The translations under genes and the position numbers were made by a program. A DNA stretch of 64,000 nucleotides from an uncultured Porphyromonadaceae bacterium (lineage in GTDB: Bacteria; Bacteroidota; Bacteroidia; Bacteroidales; Muribaculaceae), in assembly GCA_937989585.1 (NCBI GenBank), contig CALKRW010000063.1:1-64000 (forward strand), given 5' to 3'. Under the pieces are notes generated by a model. The model was not told the origin of the DNA. It was given only the letters and a program-made list of their open reading frames with translations, and did no database searches. The first letter of the stretch is position 1, and the number at the start of each line of letters is the position of its first letter. Of this stretch, positions 1 through 9,199 are shown in pieces.

Positions 1-936
1 TTTTCAAGCTGCCGATTCGTCTTTTTTAGGCCATTCCTTATCCCGAACTCACGTTCTTACGTTTCTCAACGTGTCGACTTTATCAAATATAAAAACGCCC
101 TTATTGATTTTGCCGCTGAAATTGTTAAAGACGGGAAACCTCTTATTTTTATTATTGATGAATTAGACAGATGTACACCTTCTTACGCAGTAGAAGTATT
201 GGAAAAGATTAAACATCTTTTCAATATTCCAAATATCGTTTTTTGCCTCACTATTGATAAACACCAACTTATCAAGTCTATTCAAGGATATTATGGTTCT
301 TATAATTTCAATGGAGAGGAATATCTAAGACGTTTCTTTGATATAGAACTTGAGTTGCCTCAAGTAAAACATCAAAGTTTTGCATTTATGCTATCCGAGC
401 ACTTTGGAATTAACCAATATATTCGGAGCAATGATGATTTGTTTGAGTTTAACCGTATTTGTGCTGAAATGGCAGAAAAACAGAATTTAACTCTAAGACA
501 ACTTGAAAAATTTTATGCCCATGCTAAATTAGTGTTTTCCTATTATCGGTTAGAAAAAGCAGAATGGATAGTTGCAATTCTATTGATTGTCCATAAATTT
601 TCTAATATCACCTTTGAAGATATTCGTAGACGGAACACCGACTTAGAACAATATGCTCGTAATTTAAAACATTTTTTTGACTTTTCTGAAAATGGTAAGG
701 GTGCTAATAAATTGGGAGCATTCCTATATCATATAGATGTTTATTTAAATCCTGGACACCTAATTTCTCCTCCTGAAGATTTCAAGTTTACATGGAGTTA
801 TGAGTTTTCAGAAAAGCAATTAGATGCAATGTCTCGTTCTTATATAGCAGAATCGCGTGAACGATATGGAGTTCCTACTCTTGACAAGATAATGTCTAAA
901 ATATTATTTATAGAACAACATATAAGCAGACCATAA
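1..936 (+). CDS. KAP family P-loop NTPase, C-terminal part (5' end outside window)
   Basis: The reading frame is open from the first base of the window, so the start and the Walker A region lie upstream. The visible part opens with the Walker B block typical of KAP NTPases: hydrophobic residues, then IIDELDRC, then YAVEVLEKIKHLF, followed by the family's VFCLTIDKHQL segment. KAP proteins are ATPases, often membrane-anchored, and some (for example PifA of plasmid F) act in phage exclusion; a defence role here is inference. No transmembrane segment is visible in this part. The region is clearly more AT-rich than the core genes further right, consistent with acquired DNA. The TTG at 199 is an internal codon, not the start. 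Confidence 0.8.
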   Translation, partial: FSSCRFVFFRPFLIPNSRSYVSQRVDFIKYKNALIDFAAEIVKDGKPLIFIIDELDRCTPSYAVEVLEKIKHLFNIPNIVFCLTIDKHQLIKSIQGYYGSYNFNGEEYLRRFFDIELELPQVKHQSFAFMLSEHFGINQYIRSNDDLFEFNRICAEMAEKQNLTLRQLEKFYAHAKLVFSYYRLEKAEWIVAILLIVHKFSNITFEDIRRRNTDLEQYARNLKHFFDFSENGKGANKLGAFLYHIDVYLNPGHLISPPEDFKFTWSYEFSEKQLDAMSRSYIAESRERYGVPTLDKIMSKILFIEQHISRP

Positions 937-944
937 TTGATTTA

Positions 945-1041
945 ATGGACTTACGACACCGCTGCCTCGCTTTCGCAAATCGAGATTGCACATCCGACTG
1001 TAAGGCTTCAAATCTTAAACTTTTAACTCAAATTAAAGCAG
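945..1041 (+). repeat. Imperfect direct repeat A, 3' of the KAP gene
   Basis: This spacer resembles the one at 1611-1720: both have a CACCG.CGCC-like start, then CTTTCG, AATCGAG, GGCTTCAA, and end in an AT-rich run closing with AGCAG. The two copies flank the lipoprotein gene at 1043. Function is unknown; it could be a conserved 3' element or a cassette boundary. Confidence 0.4.
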
Positions 1042-1042
1042 A

Positions 1043-1612
1043 ATGAAATACTCTACAATACTCCTTTTTCTTCTCTCTTTCGTTCTTGCCGGATGTTCTG
1101 ACAATAACGATGAACCCAAGCCCGATGAAAATAAACTCATAGGCTATTGGGCCATTACTCATACCAAAATCATAGAGCATATTGGAGATGGCCATAACAC
1201 CTTTGATAAAGAAGTCCCTCCACATGGTATCGACTCATATATTAGCGAAAATAATCCTCGCTGGGACGTACTAATCTTCGATGAAGATTTTGTTACTGTT
1301 AGAGGAGATATGCCTAATCGTCCTAAGGGGTCTGATTATAATTTGAACACCACCAAGGGACAGATAGAATATAATGAAGACTTAGAAAAATGGAATAATG
1401 ACGTTGGCAAATATATAGATAAGAATCTGTGCCCCGTTGGCTCATATAATATCAATGGTAATAAGTTGATTATTGGCTCATTGGATATGGGTGAGATAAA
1501 CTTCATATCTGACAATGAGTTTACATTAGAATACAAAAAATCATTGAATAATTCAACCGATTATAAACGGCTGATATATACATATTCTCGCATACATTCA
1601 TTAAATCTTTAG
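1043..1612 (+). CDS. Putative lipoprotein, lipocalin-like fold suspected
   Basis: The 189-residue product has a short signal peptide with a lipobox ending LAGC (Cys18) followed by a Ser/Asp/Asn-rich linker, so it should be lipidated and exported. The mature part begins with a LIGYW segment and ends with NEFTLEYKKS, a pattern seen in small lipocalin-like lipoproteins of Bacteroidales; that assignment is a guess from pattern alone. The start ATG at 1043 directly precedes the signal peptide. The gene stands alone between two imperfect repeats (945-1041 and 1611-1720) in AT-rich DNA. Function is unknown. Confidence 0.7.
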   Translation: MKYSTILLFLLSFVLAGCSDNNDEPKPDENKLIGYWAITHTKIIEHIGDGHNTFDKEVPPHGIDSYISENNPRWDVLIFDEDFVTVRGDMPNRPKGSDYNLNTTKGQIEYNEDLEKWNNDVGKYIDKNLCPVGSYNINGNKLIIGSLDMGEINFISDNEFTLEYKKSLNNSTDYKRLIYTYSRIHSLNL

Positions 1613-1720
1613 GGAGTTGCGGCACCGACGCCGATCTTTCGTGAATCGAGCCTGAGGTCTCGACCCAAAGGCTTCAATCGCATAACGCATTTTTTAATTT
1701 TGCAATCATAATTTTAGCAG
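1611..1720 (+). repeat. Imperfect direct repeat B, 3' of the lipoprotein gene
   Basis: Second copy of the diverged spacer at 945-1041. It contains short inverted repeats (CGGC-N6-GCCG and CGAG-N8-CTCG). It could be a 3' regulatory or terminator-like element carried with cassette-type genes. Confidence 0.4.
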
Positions 1721-2180
1721 GTCCTCTCGGCGCGATGTCGAGGGGTCTTGCTGCATAAGGACTTTTGTTCCGGCTGCGGCAACTTGTTCACAGAGATAGG
1801 TCGTTACCGTTCTTCGTGGCCCTTTGAGGGGATTTTACCGACTGAACTCTGACCCATTCGCTCCATCGACTCGTTCCAGGGCGAGGTGCCTCATTCAATG
1901 TTACCCGTACTTATCTTTACCGAAATTTTTTTTGACGGCGACATCCCCGCTTGTAGGGGTAGAAGACTTGCTTGAACACCGCTCCGACGGCACCGATGCT
2001 TTCGATACCCTCTACATACATCGGAACGGAGAAATTTCCGTATCGAGATAACTTTAGCATCTCGACTTTGGGAATTTTGTAGCGTAAGGCTGCGACCGCG
2101 AAACAGGGCGAGGCTTGACCGAGCTAAAAACTCCCGTATCACGATTCTTTCGTCCTTTCCCTGTAGGGCGTATCGTGATG
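1721..2180. other. Gene-free stretch with several short inverted repeats
   Basis: No convincing coding frame on either strand. It holds several GC-rich inverted repeats, among them CATCCCCGCTTGTAGGGGT-like and, close to the 3' end of the leftward gene at 2181, an ATCACGAT ... ATCGTGAT pair (about 2138-2180) that may act as its terminator. The rest is not explained. Confidence 0.4.
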
Positions 2181-3236
2181 TTATTCTCCTTGAGATTCTT
2201 TCAGCCGATAATGCTCCTTAGCAACTGCAATCGCCCTTTGCAATTTCTCAGATAATAATTTTTTATCCGGCAGTTTTGTGTAGTATTGAGCCACTTTTAT
2301 GGGAGAATCCTCGTCAAGCATGAGATATTCAATATGTTCAGTATTGCCTTCTGAACATAGAATAAGACCTATGGGCGATTCTTCTCCTTCCCTGCGGTCA
2401 TGTCGATTCAGGTAGCGTAGATATAACAGCATCTGTCCTTCATAGGCCGGTTTGAATTTACCTAATTTGAGGTCGATTGCTACCAGCCGCTTTAACCCTC
2501 GGTGGTAAAACAGTAAGTCCAGTTTATAATCCACTTCGTCAACAGGTATCCGTTTTTGCCGGTCTACAAATGCGAAATCGGAGCCAAACTCTTTCAGGAA
2601 CAACTGAATCTGATTCAGTATGGCAGTCTCCAGTTCACTCTCGCTGAAAACATCGGGCAACCCAAGCATATCAAGGAAATAACTGCTTCTGAAAACCATA
2701 TCTGGCTGTATCTCGTTTTTCTCCTTGGATTTCTCCAATTCAGACTTTATCACTTCGTCAGGTTTGCGGCTTATGGCTGTGCGCTCGAATAATTGTGTGT
2801 CAATTTTATCATCAAGTGTTCGTGTTGACCAGTGTTCTATGCGGCACATTTCCATATAGAACTGACGTGCAAGAGCATTCGGCACTGCCATTAAGGATCT
2901 AATGTGCGTCCAACTTAATTGTGTACGCACTGCGTACATTATTTCGTTCTCGCTGAAAGTGTACGCGGCGCGTACACAATGTTGGAGTTTCTGATAACCC
3001 CATCCGCTTCCATATTTGGCTCTCAATCTTTGGGCTAAACGTTTAAGAACCTGTTCTCCATAATCTGCCCGCTTGTTGAGAAGTACATCTTCCTTGATTC
3101 GTTTGCCGATATTCCAGTTCATCATGGATGCCTCGGAATTTACATACACAGCGACCCGATAACGGGCTTGCTCTATAATGTTGCAGACATCATCATAGAG
3201 TTTATTTTCGAGGTTGGAGTCTATTTCTTGTGCCAT
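2181..3236 (-). CDS. YhcG/DUF1016-type PDDEXK nuclease domain protein
   Basis: The 351-residue product has the two-part layout of the YhcG family. The N-terminal half (about 1-150) carries the DUF1016 signature (SYWNIGKRI-like MMNWNIGKRI, YGEQVLKRLA, YGSGWGYQKL). The C-terminal half is a PDDEXK nuclease-like domain with DYKLDLLFYHRGL and AIDLKLGKF, where the Asp and the D-x-K pair fit the nuclease core. Homologues are common next to restriction-modification and other defence genes, but no cognate system is adjacent here. The start at 3236 is followed upstream by repeat R1 (3261-3490), which is shared with the gene at 13077-14534. Substrate and role are unknown. Confidence 0.85.
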   Translation of the reverse strand: MAQEIDSNLENKLYDDVCNIIEQARYRVAVYVNSEASMMNWNIGKRIKEDVLLNKRADYGEQVLKRLAQRLRAKYGSGWGYQKLQHCVRAAYTFSENEIMYAVRTQLSWTHIRSLMAVPNALARQFYMEMCRIEHWSTRTLDDKIDTQLFERTAISRKPDEVIKSELEKSKEKNEIQPDMVFRSSYFLDMLGLPDVFSESELETAILNQIQLFLKEFGSDFAFVDRQKRIPVDEVDYKLDLLFYHRGLKRLVAIDLKLGKFKPAYEGQMLLYLRYLNRHDRREGEESPIGLILCSEGNTEHIEYLMLDEDSPIKVAQYYTKLPDKKLLSEKLQRAIAVAKEHYRLKESQGE

Positions 3237-3260
3237 CGCAATCGTTTTATCAATGCAGAA

Positions 3261-3490
3261 TTACGAATTATTCGGGAGATATGGTGTTGCTCTCGGAAAT
3301 AATAACTAACATTTGCCATTGTAGGCTAAGTGCTTGCACGACATTTTGAAAAAAATAAGAAGGTTATGCTTATCTTGAACTTGAAAACCTGACAAATTTC
3401 AAATGGTACAAGAGATGGCATAGTGATTCTCACACTCATAGCGTAGACTGCTATAGTTACATCTGCATTAATTGGTTTTCTATGACCATC
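3261..3490 (-). repeat. Repeat R1, shared upstream region of the YhcG-like gene
   Basis: This segment aligns with 14544-14778: it begins TTACGAATTATTCGGGAG, shares CCATTGTAGGCTAA, GCACAACATTTTGAAAA-like, GTTATGCTTATC, GGTTCTCAC-like and TTACATCTGC blocks, and diverges in between. Both copies carry a small hairpin, ATAGC-N7-GCTAT. Each lies directly upstream of a leftward accessory gene, so it probably carries their promoter/leader. No clear TAnnTTTG box was found on the minus strand. Confidence 0.75.
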
Positions 3491-3568
3491 TGTTTAGACG
3501 CGGCATAGTTGGCTCACGGTTTCTTTAATTGTTCTCTCCACTGAGCCTGTGGAATAATGTTTGTTGAT

Positions 3569-3667
3569 ATGAACAAATTTATCATTACAATACTGATTGG
3601 CATAGCACTATCAATGATGACTTGTAGCGATGACAACGCGGTTTCGACGACACGACGGCGGCCGTGA
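3569..3667 (+). pseudogene. Truncated lipoprotein stub
   Basis: A start codon (3557 or 3569) opens a signal peptide MNKFIITILIG... with a lipobox-like MMTC followed by SDD, typical of Bacteroidales lipoproteins, but the frame ends after about 33 codons. The sequence runs straight into the tail of an unrelated gene (3640-3777), so this looks like the 5' stub of a lipoprotein gene cut at a junction. Confidence 0.55.
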
Positions 3668-3777
3668 ACGAGACCGTCGACCTGATCTCAAACCATCCCC
3701 TCATGGCCAAAGACGTGACCGTCCGCGGCTTCATCATCGACTCCGAAACCGGCAAACTGTCACCCCTCGGGAATTAA
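3640..3777 (+). pseudogene. C-terminal remnant of a beta-carbonic anhydrase-like gene
   Basis: In the frame ending at the TAA at 3775, about 45 codons read as the end of a beta-class carbonic anhydrase: an ETVDLISNHPLMAKD segment, VTVRGFIIDSETGKLSPL and stop. The zinc-binding core is absent. Base use (GC-rich, NNC codons) is like the core genes and unlike the lipoprotein stub it is fused to, so a junction lies near 3635-3645. It cannot be functional. Confidence 0.55.
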
Positions 3778-3884
3778 CTGTTTGAAGACACCCGCATTTA
3801 TCTTTACGAGAAATTTTTACGAGGCTGTGTCAAAATGAAGTGACCACAAAAAGTTAAACGGGTTATTACTATCCGATTTGAGAA

Positions 3885-3915
3885 AGAGTTCGGTATTGCA
3901 CCGGACTCTTTTCTT
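3885..3915 (+). terminator. Intrinsic terminator upstream of the sigma gene (copy 1)
   Basis: AGAGTTCGGT, loop ATTGC, ACCGGACTCT, then a T-rich run. The identical hairpin in copy 2 at 7872-7902 sits after the first receptor, so it insulates each module from what lies upstream. Confidence 0.7.
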
Positions 3916-4073
3916 TTGTATCGTTTTGTAAATGTGGATTGTATGGATTACTACGGGGCTGATTGACTTAATGTCGGGAATTTCAGTAACTTTACAGTCT
4001 GATTCAAAATTTCTCGAAATATTTTTACACTTTCAGGGTTAGGTTTCTGAGAAGTTGTGGTTTTAATAAGTGT

Positions 4074-4556
4074 ATGACGACAAAGAGCGACATAGAACAG
4101 CTTTTCCGAAGCAACTATTCGGCCATGCTGACACTGGCGATACGCCTGTTGCATGACGAGGATACCGCGAGAGACATTGTGCACGATGTCTTCGAGTCGG
4201 TGCTGTCGGGAAACCTGTCAACCGTCACTCCGGCCTATCTGCTTACGGGTGTACGCTTTGCCTGTCTGAAGCATCTCCGCAGGCTTTCGCTACGCGAGCG
4301 GTTCAACAATCTCTACGCACTCGATCTTGACGAGATTGAGGATGACGAATGGCCTGACCCGGAGGATGTGGCGCGGTTGAACGAACTGATGGATCAATCG
4401 TTGACCATGCAGGACAGAGAGGTTGTGAGGTTGCGCTTCAACGAGCGGATGTCTTACGACGAAATCGCCGGACAATTAGGCATCAGCGAGGTGGCTGTCT
4501 ATAAGCACTTGCGTCATGCAATGGATGTCTTACGTCAAAATTTCAACCGCAAATGA
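4074..4556 (+). CDS. ECF-type RNA polymerase sigma factor (copy 1)
   Basis: The 160-residue product has the size and order of an ECF sigma: region 2 in the first half (LFRSNYSAMLTLAIRLL, then DEDTARDIVHDVFESV, the DxV/F helix that binds polymerase and the -10 region) and region 4 at about 105-155 (MQDREVVRLRFNERMSYDEIA, with helix-turn-helix GISEVAVYKHLRHAM). In Bacteroidota such sigmas are held by a membrane anti-sigma and freed when a TonB-dependent receptor senses its ligand. The stop overlaps the anti-sigma start (ATGA), so translation is coupled. The protein is identical to that at 8061-8543. The ATG at 4074 puts the region 2 helices in the expected place. Confidence 0.93.
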   Translation: MTTKSDIEQLFRSNYSAMLTLAIRLLHDEDTARDIVHDVFESVLSGNLSTVTPAYLLTGVRFACLKHLRRLSLRERFNNLYALDLDEIEDDEWPDPEDVARLNELMDQSLTMQDREVVRLRFNERMSYDEIAGQLGISEVAVYKHLRHAMDVLRQNFNRK

Positions 4557-5212
4557 AAGACAATATCGACCGGCTCCTCGATGCACTGGAGCACCCCGAA
4601 AATTATAGCGATGCCGAGGTTGAGCAGTTGCTTACCAATCCTGAGGTACGCGAAGTGTATGATATGCTGCACAAAGCGGCTGATGCTTCCGCACCTGTAC
4701 CTGAGATAAATCTCGATGAGGAATGGCGGCGCTTTGAAGCAAAGCAACCCAAGCGCATACCCCTTATCTTCCGTTGGCTGTCTTTTATGGCATCGCGCAA
4801 CGCCGCAGCGGTTGTAACCGCACTTGTCGGCACCCTCGCCGTAGTGGCGGCCACGATCGGTGTGACTCATTATTTCAATGCCCATAAAGAAATGGCGCAG
4901 ACTGAGCAAACCGAGCCTCAGAAACAGACTGTCATAGCCGACTCCAATGTTACTCCGACTGATACCATTCCGACTGAAACAACTCCGCTGCCCGAAACCA
5001 TTGTATTCAAGGGAGAAAACCTTGAAAGAATCCTTGCAGACATAGCCGGATATTACGGTGCGACGATCAAGTTCAATCAAGATGCCGCCAAGTCTCTACT
5101 ACTATATTTTGAGTGGGACCAGTCTCTGCCTCTCAGTGAGGTTGTAGAACAGCTAAACAACTTCGAGCAAATCAACATTACACTAACAGACAAAGTATTG
5201 ACCGTAAAATGA
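4553..5212 (+). CDS. FecR-type anti-sigma factor (copy 1)
   Basis: The 219-residue protein has a cytoplasmic N-terminal part (1-80) that would bind the sigma, one membrane helix at about 84-106, a Thr/Pro-rich periplasmic linker, and a C-terminal DUF4974-like domain (about 150-219, with FKGENLERILADIAGYYG) that usually contacts the receptor's signalling domain. It overlaps both neighbours by 4 bases (ATGA), forming a tight sigma/anti-sigma/receptor operon. It is identical to the protein at 8540-9199, so both modules should share one regulatory specificity. The FecR assignment comes from architecture and the C-terminal motif; the central FecR domain is short here. Confidence 0.88.
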   Translation: MKDNIDRLLDALEHPENYSDAEVEQLLTNPEVREVYDMLHKAADASAPVPEINLDEEWRRFEAKQPKRIPLIFRWLSFMASRNAAAVVTALVGTLAVVAATIGVTHYFNAHKEMAQTEQTEPQKQTVIADSNVTPTDTIPTETTPLPETIVFKGENLERILADIAGYYGATIKFNQDAAKSLLLYFEWDQSLPLSEVVEQLNNFEQINITLTDKVLTVK

Positions 5213-7754
5213 AACGCCTTGTTATTCTCTTTGCGGCGATGCTTTGTGTCGCCACAGCCTTTGCGCAGAAGTTCAGTTACCGCTTCAATCATACGCCTCT
5301 CGCCGACGCGCTCGTGCAGATTGCCGGGCAGCATCCCGATATTCACATCAACTTCATTTACAATGAACTCGACAAATATCCGGTCACGGCAACCATACAT
5401 ACAAATGATGCCTACGATATGCTCAGACAGTTGATCGGACTGAATCCTGTATCAGTTATCAGTTCCGGCGGCAGGTACTATGTAGAGGCGTTGCAACACG
5501 GCAAGTTCAGCTACCGCGGCCGGGTCCTCGATGAGGAACATCAACCGGCTCCGGGAACTACAATATTGCTTCTTGCTTCCAAAGACTCAACAGTCATCAC
5601 ATACGGCGTGGCAGACAATGCCGGTCGCTTCACCATTCCTTGCGACAGCCGAAATGTTATCGCAAAACTAAGTTGCATAGGCTACAAGACCACCTACCGC
5701 CGTCTGACAGACTTCAACGCAGGCGATATAATCATGCCTATCAATGCTGTTTCGCTACAACAAGTCCAGGTCGAGGGGCAAATGGCCTCTGCATATACCG
5801 ACCGCACTGTCTATCTGCCCTCACAGCGTCAGAAAAATGCCGCGCAAAACGCCATTGATCTTTTGCGTCTCATGGCTATTCCGCAAATTCAGATAAATCC
5901 TATTGACAATTCCGTCAAGGACAATGGAGGCGGAGAAGTATCTATTTTCTTCAACTATATGCCGGCTTCGCAAGAAGATATCGAGGGATTGCGTACTGCC
6001 GATGTCAGGCGCGTCGAGTATCTTGAGTTCCCGACCGATCCTCGTTTTCGCGGAGCGCAGCGTGTTATAAACATCATAGTTCAGGAATACACATACGGTG
6101 GTTATACCAAATTGACTACAAACGAGAACTTCCTCATAGGCTTTTCAAGCAGGAATAATATCTTTTCAAAGTTCTCTTTTAAGAAAATGACATATGACCT
6201 ATATATCGGTGCGAACAACTGGGACAATCACCATATAGGCAACACTGTAAAAGGGATTTACTCTCTTAAAGATGCTAATGGCTTTGATTATAAGTTAACT
6301 CGTACAGAAAAGCATAATGGTTCGCATTACAAACAAAATGAGCATCCTGTCACTTTTCGTGCAACGTATTCTTCCGAAAAATACATATACGCAATACAAT
6401 AGGCTTCAATCATTCAGGCACACCGACTTATGAACAAAGGGGCGGTCTCACATATATGCCAGGAGATGCACAAAATTACACCTTTGACAGGAGCAATCCA
6501 AATCGAAATAATTCTCTCGCTTATCAAGGCTCTTTCGTTTTTACCTTACCAAAACAATTTTCATTTGATATATCACCACGCTTCAATTACACCCATAGCA
6601 ACGACAGACTTTCATACTTTACTTCTAACTCTCAGGAAATAATCCGTAATGCCCGCGAGAATGCTTATAACTATCGGGTTGACGCTTACTTAGAAAAACG
6701 CTTCGGTCAAAAGCATACTGCAATGCTTGGAGTCAACGGTGGCGATAACATCAATCGACTCCATTATTATGGAACAAACAACTATTATGACCGTTTTCAT
6801 AACGCTTTTGTCGCCGGATTATTGGGTTACCAATTAGTCTTTAATAGAATTAGTTTGTATGCTGATTTTGGGGTATATTGGAGCCAAAGCGATATTAATG
6901 GTTTGGTTTACAATGATACCTATCCTTTTGTGCATGTAAATTTACGATATTCTCCGAACTCCAAAAATTCATTTTCAGCCTTTCTCCAATATGCAAACGC
7001 AACTCCAGGTATTAACCAAAAGACACCAAATATTTTACAGGATAACGACTATATGTTTGTGACGGGCAATCCTCTATTAGAGAATAGCCGAAACTTAATG
7101 TCCAAAATTGCATATACTTGTATGGCTTCTAATACTTTCGGAATAAGTGCCTTTGCTAATTTTAATGAGTTTTTCAATCATCAGATGATTATATATGAGC
7201 CGTATAATGATGGTCAGGCTCTTATCAGAAACTATTGCAATAGTGGCAATTATATCAAAGGTGAAATAGGGCTTGCTGCCAACTGGAAACTTCCTGGAGG
7301 GAAACTTCAACTATATGCAAGCCCTAAACAAACTTTCTATAACTCCACAGGCATTTACGAAAAATCCTTTAATCCCTTCTCAGTAATTGCTCAAGCTACA
7401 TATTATCTAAATAGTTTTTATCTTCAGGCATATTATCAGTCGCCCAGCAAACAGATGTTTACAGCCTCTCCACAAATATATAAGGATAGAAACTTTCACA
7501 GCATTACTGCAGGGTGGGCCAATTCCGACTGGAATATCAGGATAATGGGCGCCAATTTCTTTAACAAAGGTTGGAACTGTGCCGATATAATAACTGAATC
7601 ACCTTTATATACCGAATATAGAGAAAATATCGGTACGACCTCGCATCCACGAATCAATGTAACTGTCACCTATTCATTCGGATATGGCAAGAAAGTACAA
7701 CGCGGCAATGAAGTAGGCGAACAATACGGAGCAAGTTCCGCAATCATGAAGTAA
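5209..7754 (+). pseudogene. Outer-membrane transducer/receptor (copy 1), frameshifted
   Basis: The first 397 codons give a signal peptide (1-20, ending AFAQ), an STN signalling domain (about 21-95), a carboxypeptidase-regulatory-like domain (about 98-180) and the start of the plug/barrel, then stop at 6400-6402. The barrel continues in another frame, with the next long open segment from 6456 to 7754, ending in the same GYGKKVQRGNEVGEQ tail as copy 2. Adding one A to the A5 run at 6377-6381 restores the frame (...EKIHIRNTIGFNH...) and gives a protein of about 848 residues against 849 in copy 2. The barrel half is AT-richer than copy 2 and only moderately similar to it. It is either a recent pseudogene, a phase-variable gene, or a sequencing error. 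Confidence 0.85.
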
Positions 7755-8060
7755 GGTAATTTCCAATTGGATGAAGAACCGGTTTATGCTTTACGAGAAA
7801 TTTTTACGAGGCTGTGTCAAAATGAAGTGACCACAAAAAGTTAAACGGGTTATTACTATCCGATTTGAGAAAGAGTTCGGTATTGCACCGGACTCTTTTC
7901 TTTTGTATCGTTTTGTAAATGTGGATTGTATGGATTACTACGGGGCTGATTGACTTAATGTCGGGAATTTCAGTAACTTTACAGTCTGATTCAAAATTTC
8001 TCGAAATATTTTTACACTTTCAGGGTTAGGTTTCTGAGAAGTTGTGGTTTTAATAAGTGT

Positions 8061-8543
8061 ATGACGACAAAGAGCGACATAGAACAGCTTTTCCGAAGCA
8101 ACTATTCGGCCATGCTGACACTGGCGATACGCCTGTTGCATGACGAGGATACCGCGAGAGACATTGTGCACGATGTCTTCGAGTCGGTGCTGTCGGGAAA
8201 CCTGTCAACCGTCACTCCGGCCTATCTGCTTACGGGTGTACGCTTTGCCTGTCTGAAGCATCTCCGCAGGCTTTCGCTACGCGAGCGGTTCAACAATCTC
8301 TACGCACTCGATCTTGACGAGATTGAGGATGACGAATGGCCTGACCCGGAGGATGTGGCGCGGTTGAACGAACTGATGGATCAATCGTTGACCATGCAGG
8401 ACAGAGAGGTTGTGAGGTTGCGCTTCAACGAGCGGATGTCTTACGACGAAATCGCCGGACAATTAGGCATCAGCGAGGTGGCTGTCTATAAGCACTTGCG
8501 TCATGCAATGGATGTCTTACGTCAAAATTTCAACCGCAAATGA
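8061..8543 (+). CDS. ECF-type RNA polymerase sigma factor (copy 2)
   Basis: Identical in sequence to the sigma at 4074-4556, with the same regions 2 and 4 and the same 272-bp upstream region. It overlaps the next gene by ATGA. Because both sigmas are the same, activation of either module would be expected to turn on both, including its own operon if autoregulated. Here the operon is intact: sigma, anti-sigma, receptor, lipoprotein. Confidence 0.93.
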   Translation: MTTKSDIEQLFRSNYSAMLTLAIRLLHDEDTARDIVHDVFESVLSGNLSTVTPAYLLTGVRFACLKHLRRLSLRERFNNLYALDLDEIEDDEWPDPEDVARLNELMDQSLTMQDREVVRLRFNERMSYDEIAGQLGISEVAVYKHLRHAMDVLRQNFNRK

Positions 8544-9199
8544 AAGACAATATCGACCGGCTCCTCGATGCACTGGAGCACCCCGAAAATTATAGCGATG
8601 CCGAGGTTGAGCAGTTGCTTACCAATCCTGAGGTACGCGAAGTGTATGATATGCTGCACAAAGCGGCTGATGCTTCCGCACCTGTACCTGAGATAAATCT
8701 CGATGAGGAATGGCGGCGCTTTGAAGCAAAGCAACCCAAGCGCATACCCCTTATCTTCCGTTGGCTGTCTTTTATGGCATCGCGCAACGCCGCAGCGGTT
8801 GTAACCGCACTTGTCGGCACCCTCGCCGTAGTGGCGGCCACGATCGGTGTGACTCATTATTTCAATGCCCATAAAGAAATGGCGCAGACTGAGCAAACCG
8901 AGCCTCAGAAACAGACTGTCATAGCCGACTCCAATGTTACTCCGACTGATACCATTCCGACTGAAACAACTCCGCTGCCCGAAACCATTGTATTCAAGGG
9001 AGAAAACCTTGAAAGAATCCTTGCAGACATAGCCGGATATTACGGTGCGACGATCAAGTTCAATCAAGATGCCGCCAAGTCTCTACTACTATATTTTGAG
9101 TGGGACCAGTCTCTGCCTCTCAGTGAGGTTGTAGAACAGCTAAACAACTTCGAGCAAATCAACATTACACTAACAGACAAAGTATTGACCGTAAAATGA
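8540..9199 (+). CDS. FecR-type anti-sigma factor (copy 2)
   Basis: Identical to the protein at 4553-5212: N-terminal sigma-binding part, one transmembrane helix at about 84-106, Thr/Pro-rich linker and a C-terminal DUF4974-like domain. It is coupled to the sigma and receptor genes by 4-base overlaps. Its partner receptor, unlike that of copy 1, is intact, so this module is the functional signalling chain of the pair. Confidence 0.88.
   Translation: MKDNIDRLLDALEHPENYSDAEVEQLLTNPEVREVYDMLHKAADASAPVPEINLDEEWRRFEAKQPKRIPLIFRWLSFMASRNAAAVVTALVGTLAVVAATIGVTHYFNAHKEMAQTEQTEPQKQTVIADSNVTPTDTIPTETTPLPETIVFKGENLERILADIAGYYGATIKFNQDAAKSLLLYFEWDQSLPLSEVVEQLNNFEQINITLTDKVLTVK

Larger units (their letters stand above)
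3802..5667 (+). repeat. Tandem duplication, copy 1
   Basis: I found no differences between 3802-5667 and 7789-9654 (offset 3,987). The unit starts with CTTTACGAGAAATTTTTACG, contains a terminator, the sigma gene, the anti-sigma gene and the first roughly 150 codons of the receptor, and ends at base 5668, where the copies first differ (C versus T). Beyond this the receptor genes diverge strongly. Confidence 0.95.

Noticed and set aside
945..1720. Integron attC sites around the lipoprotein gene
   Set aside because: Core sites of the RYYYAAC / GTTRRRY type are not convincingly present, and no integron integrase is seen.
4535..5080. Minus-strand frame of 181 codons within the anti-sigma genes (also at 8522-9067)
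   Set aside because: Exact antisense of the anti-sigma coding region; duplicated only because that region is.
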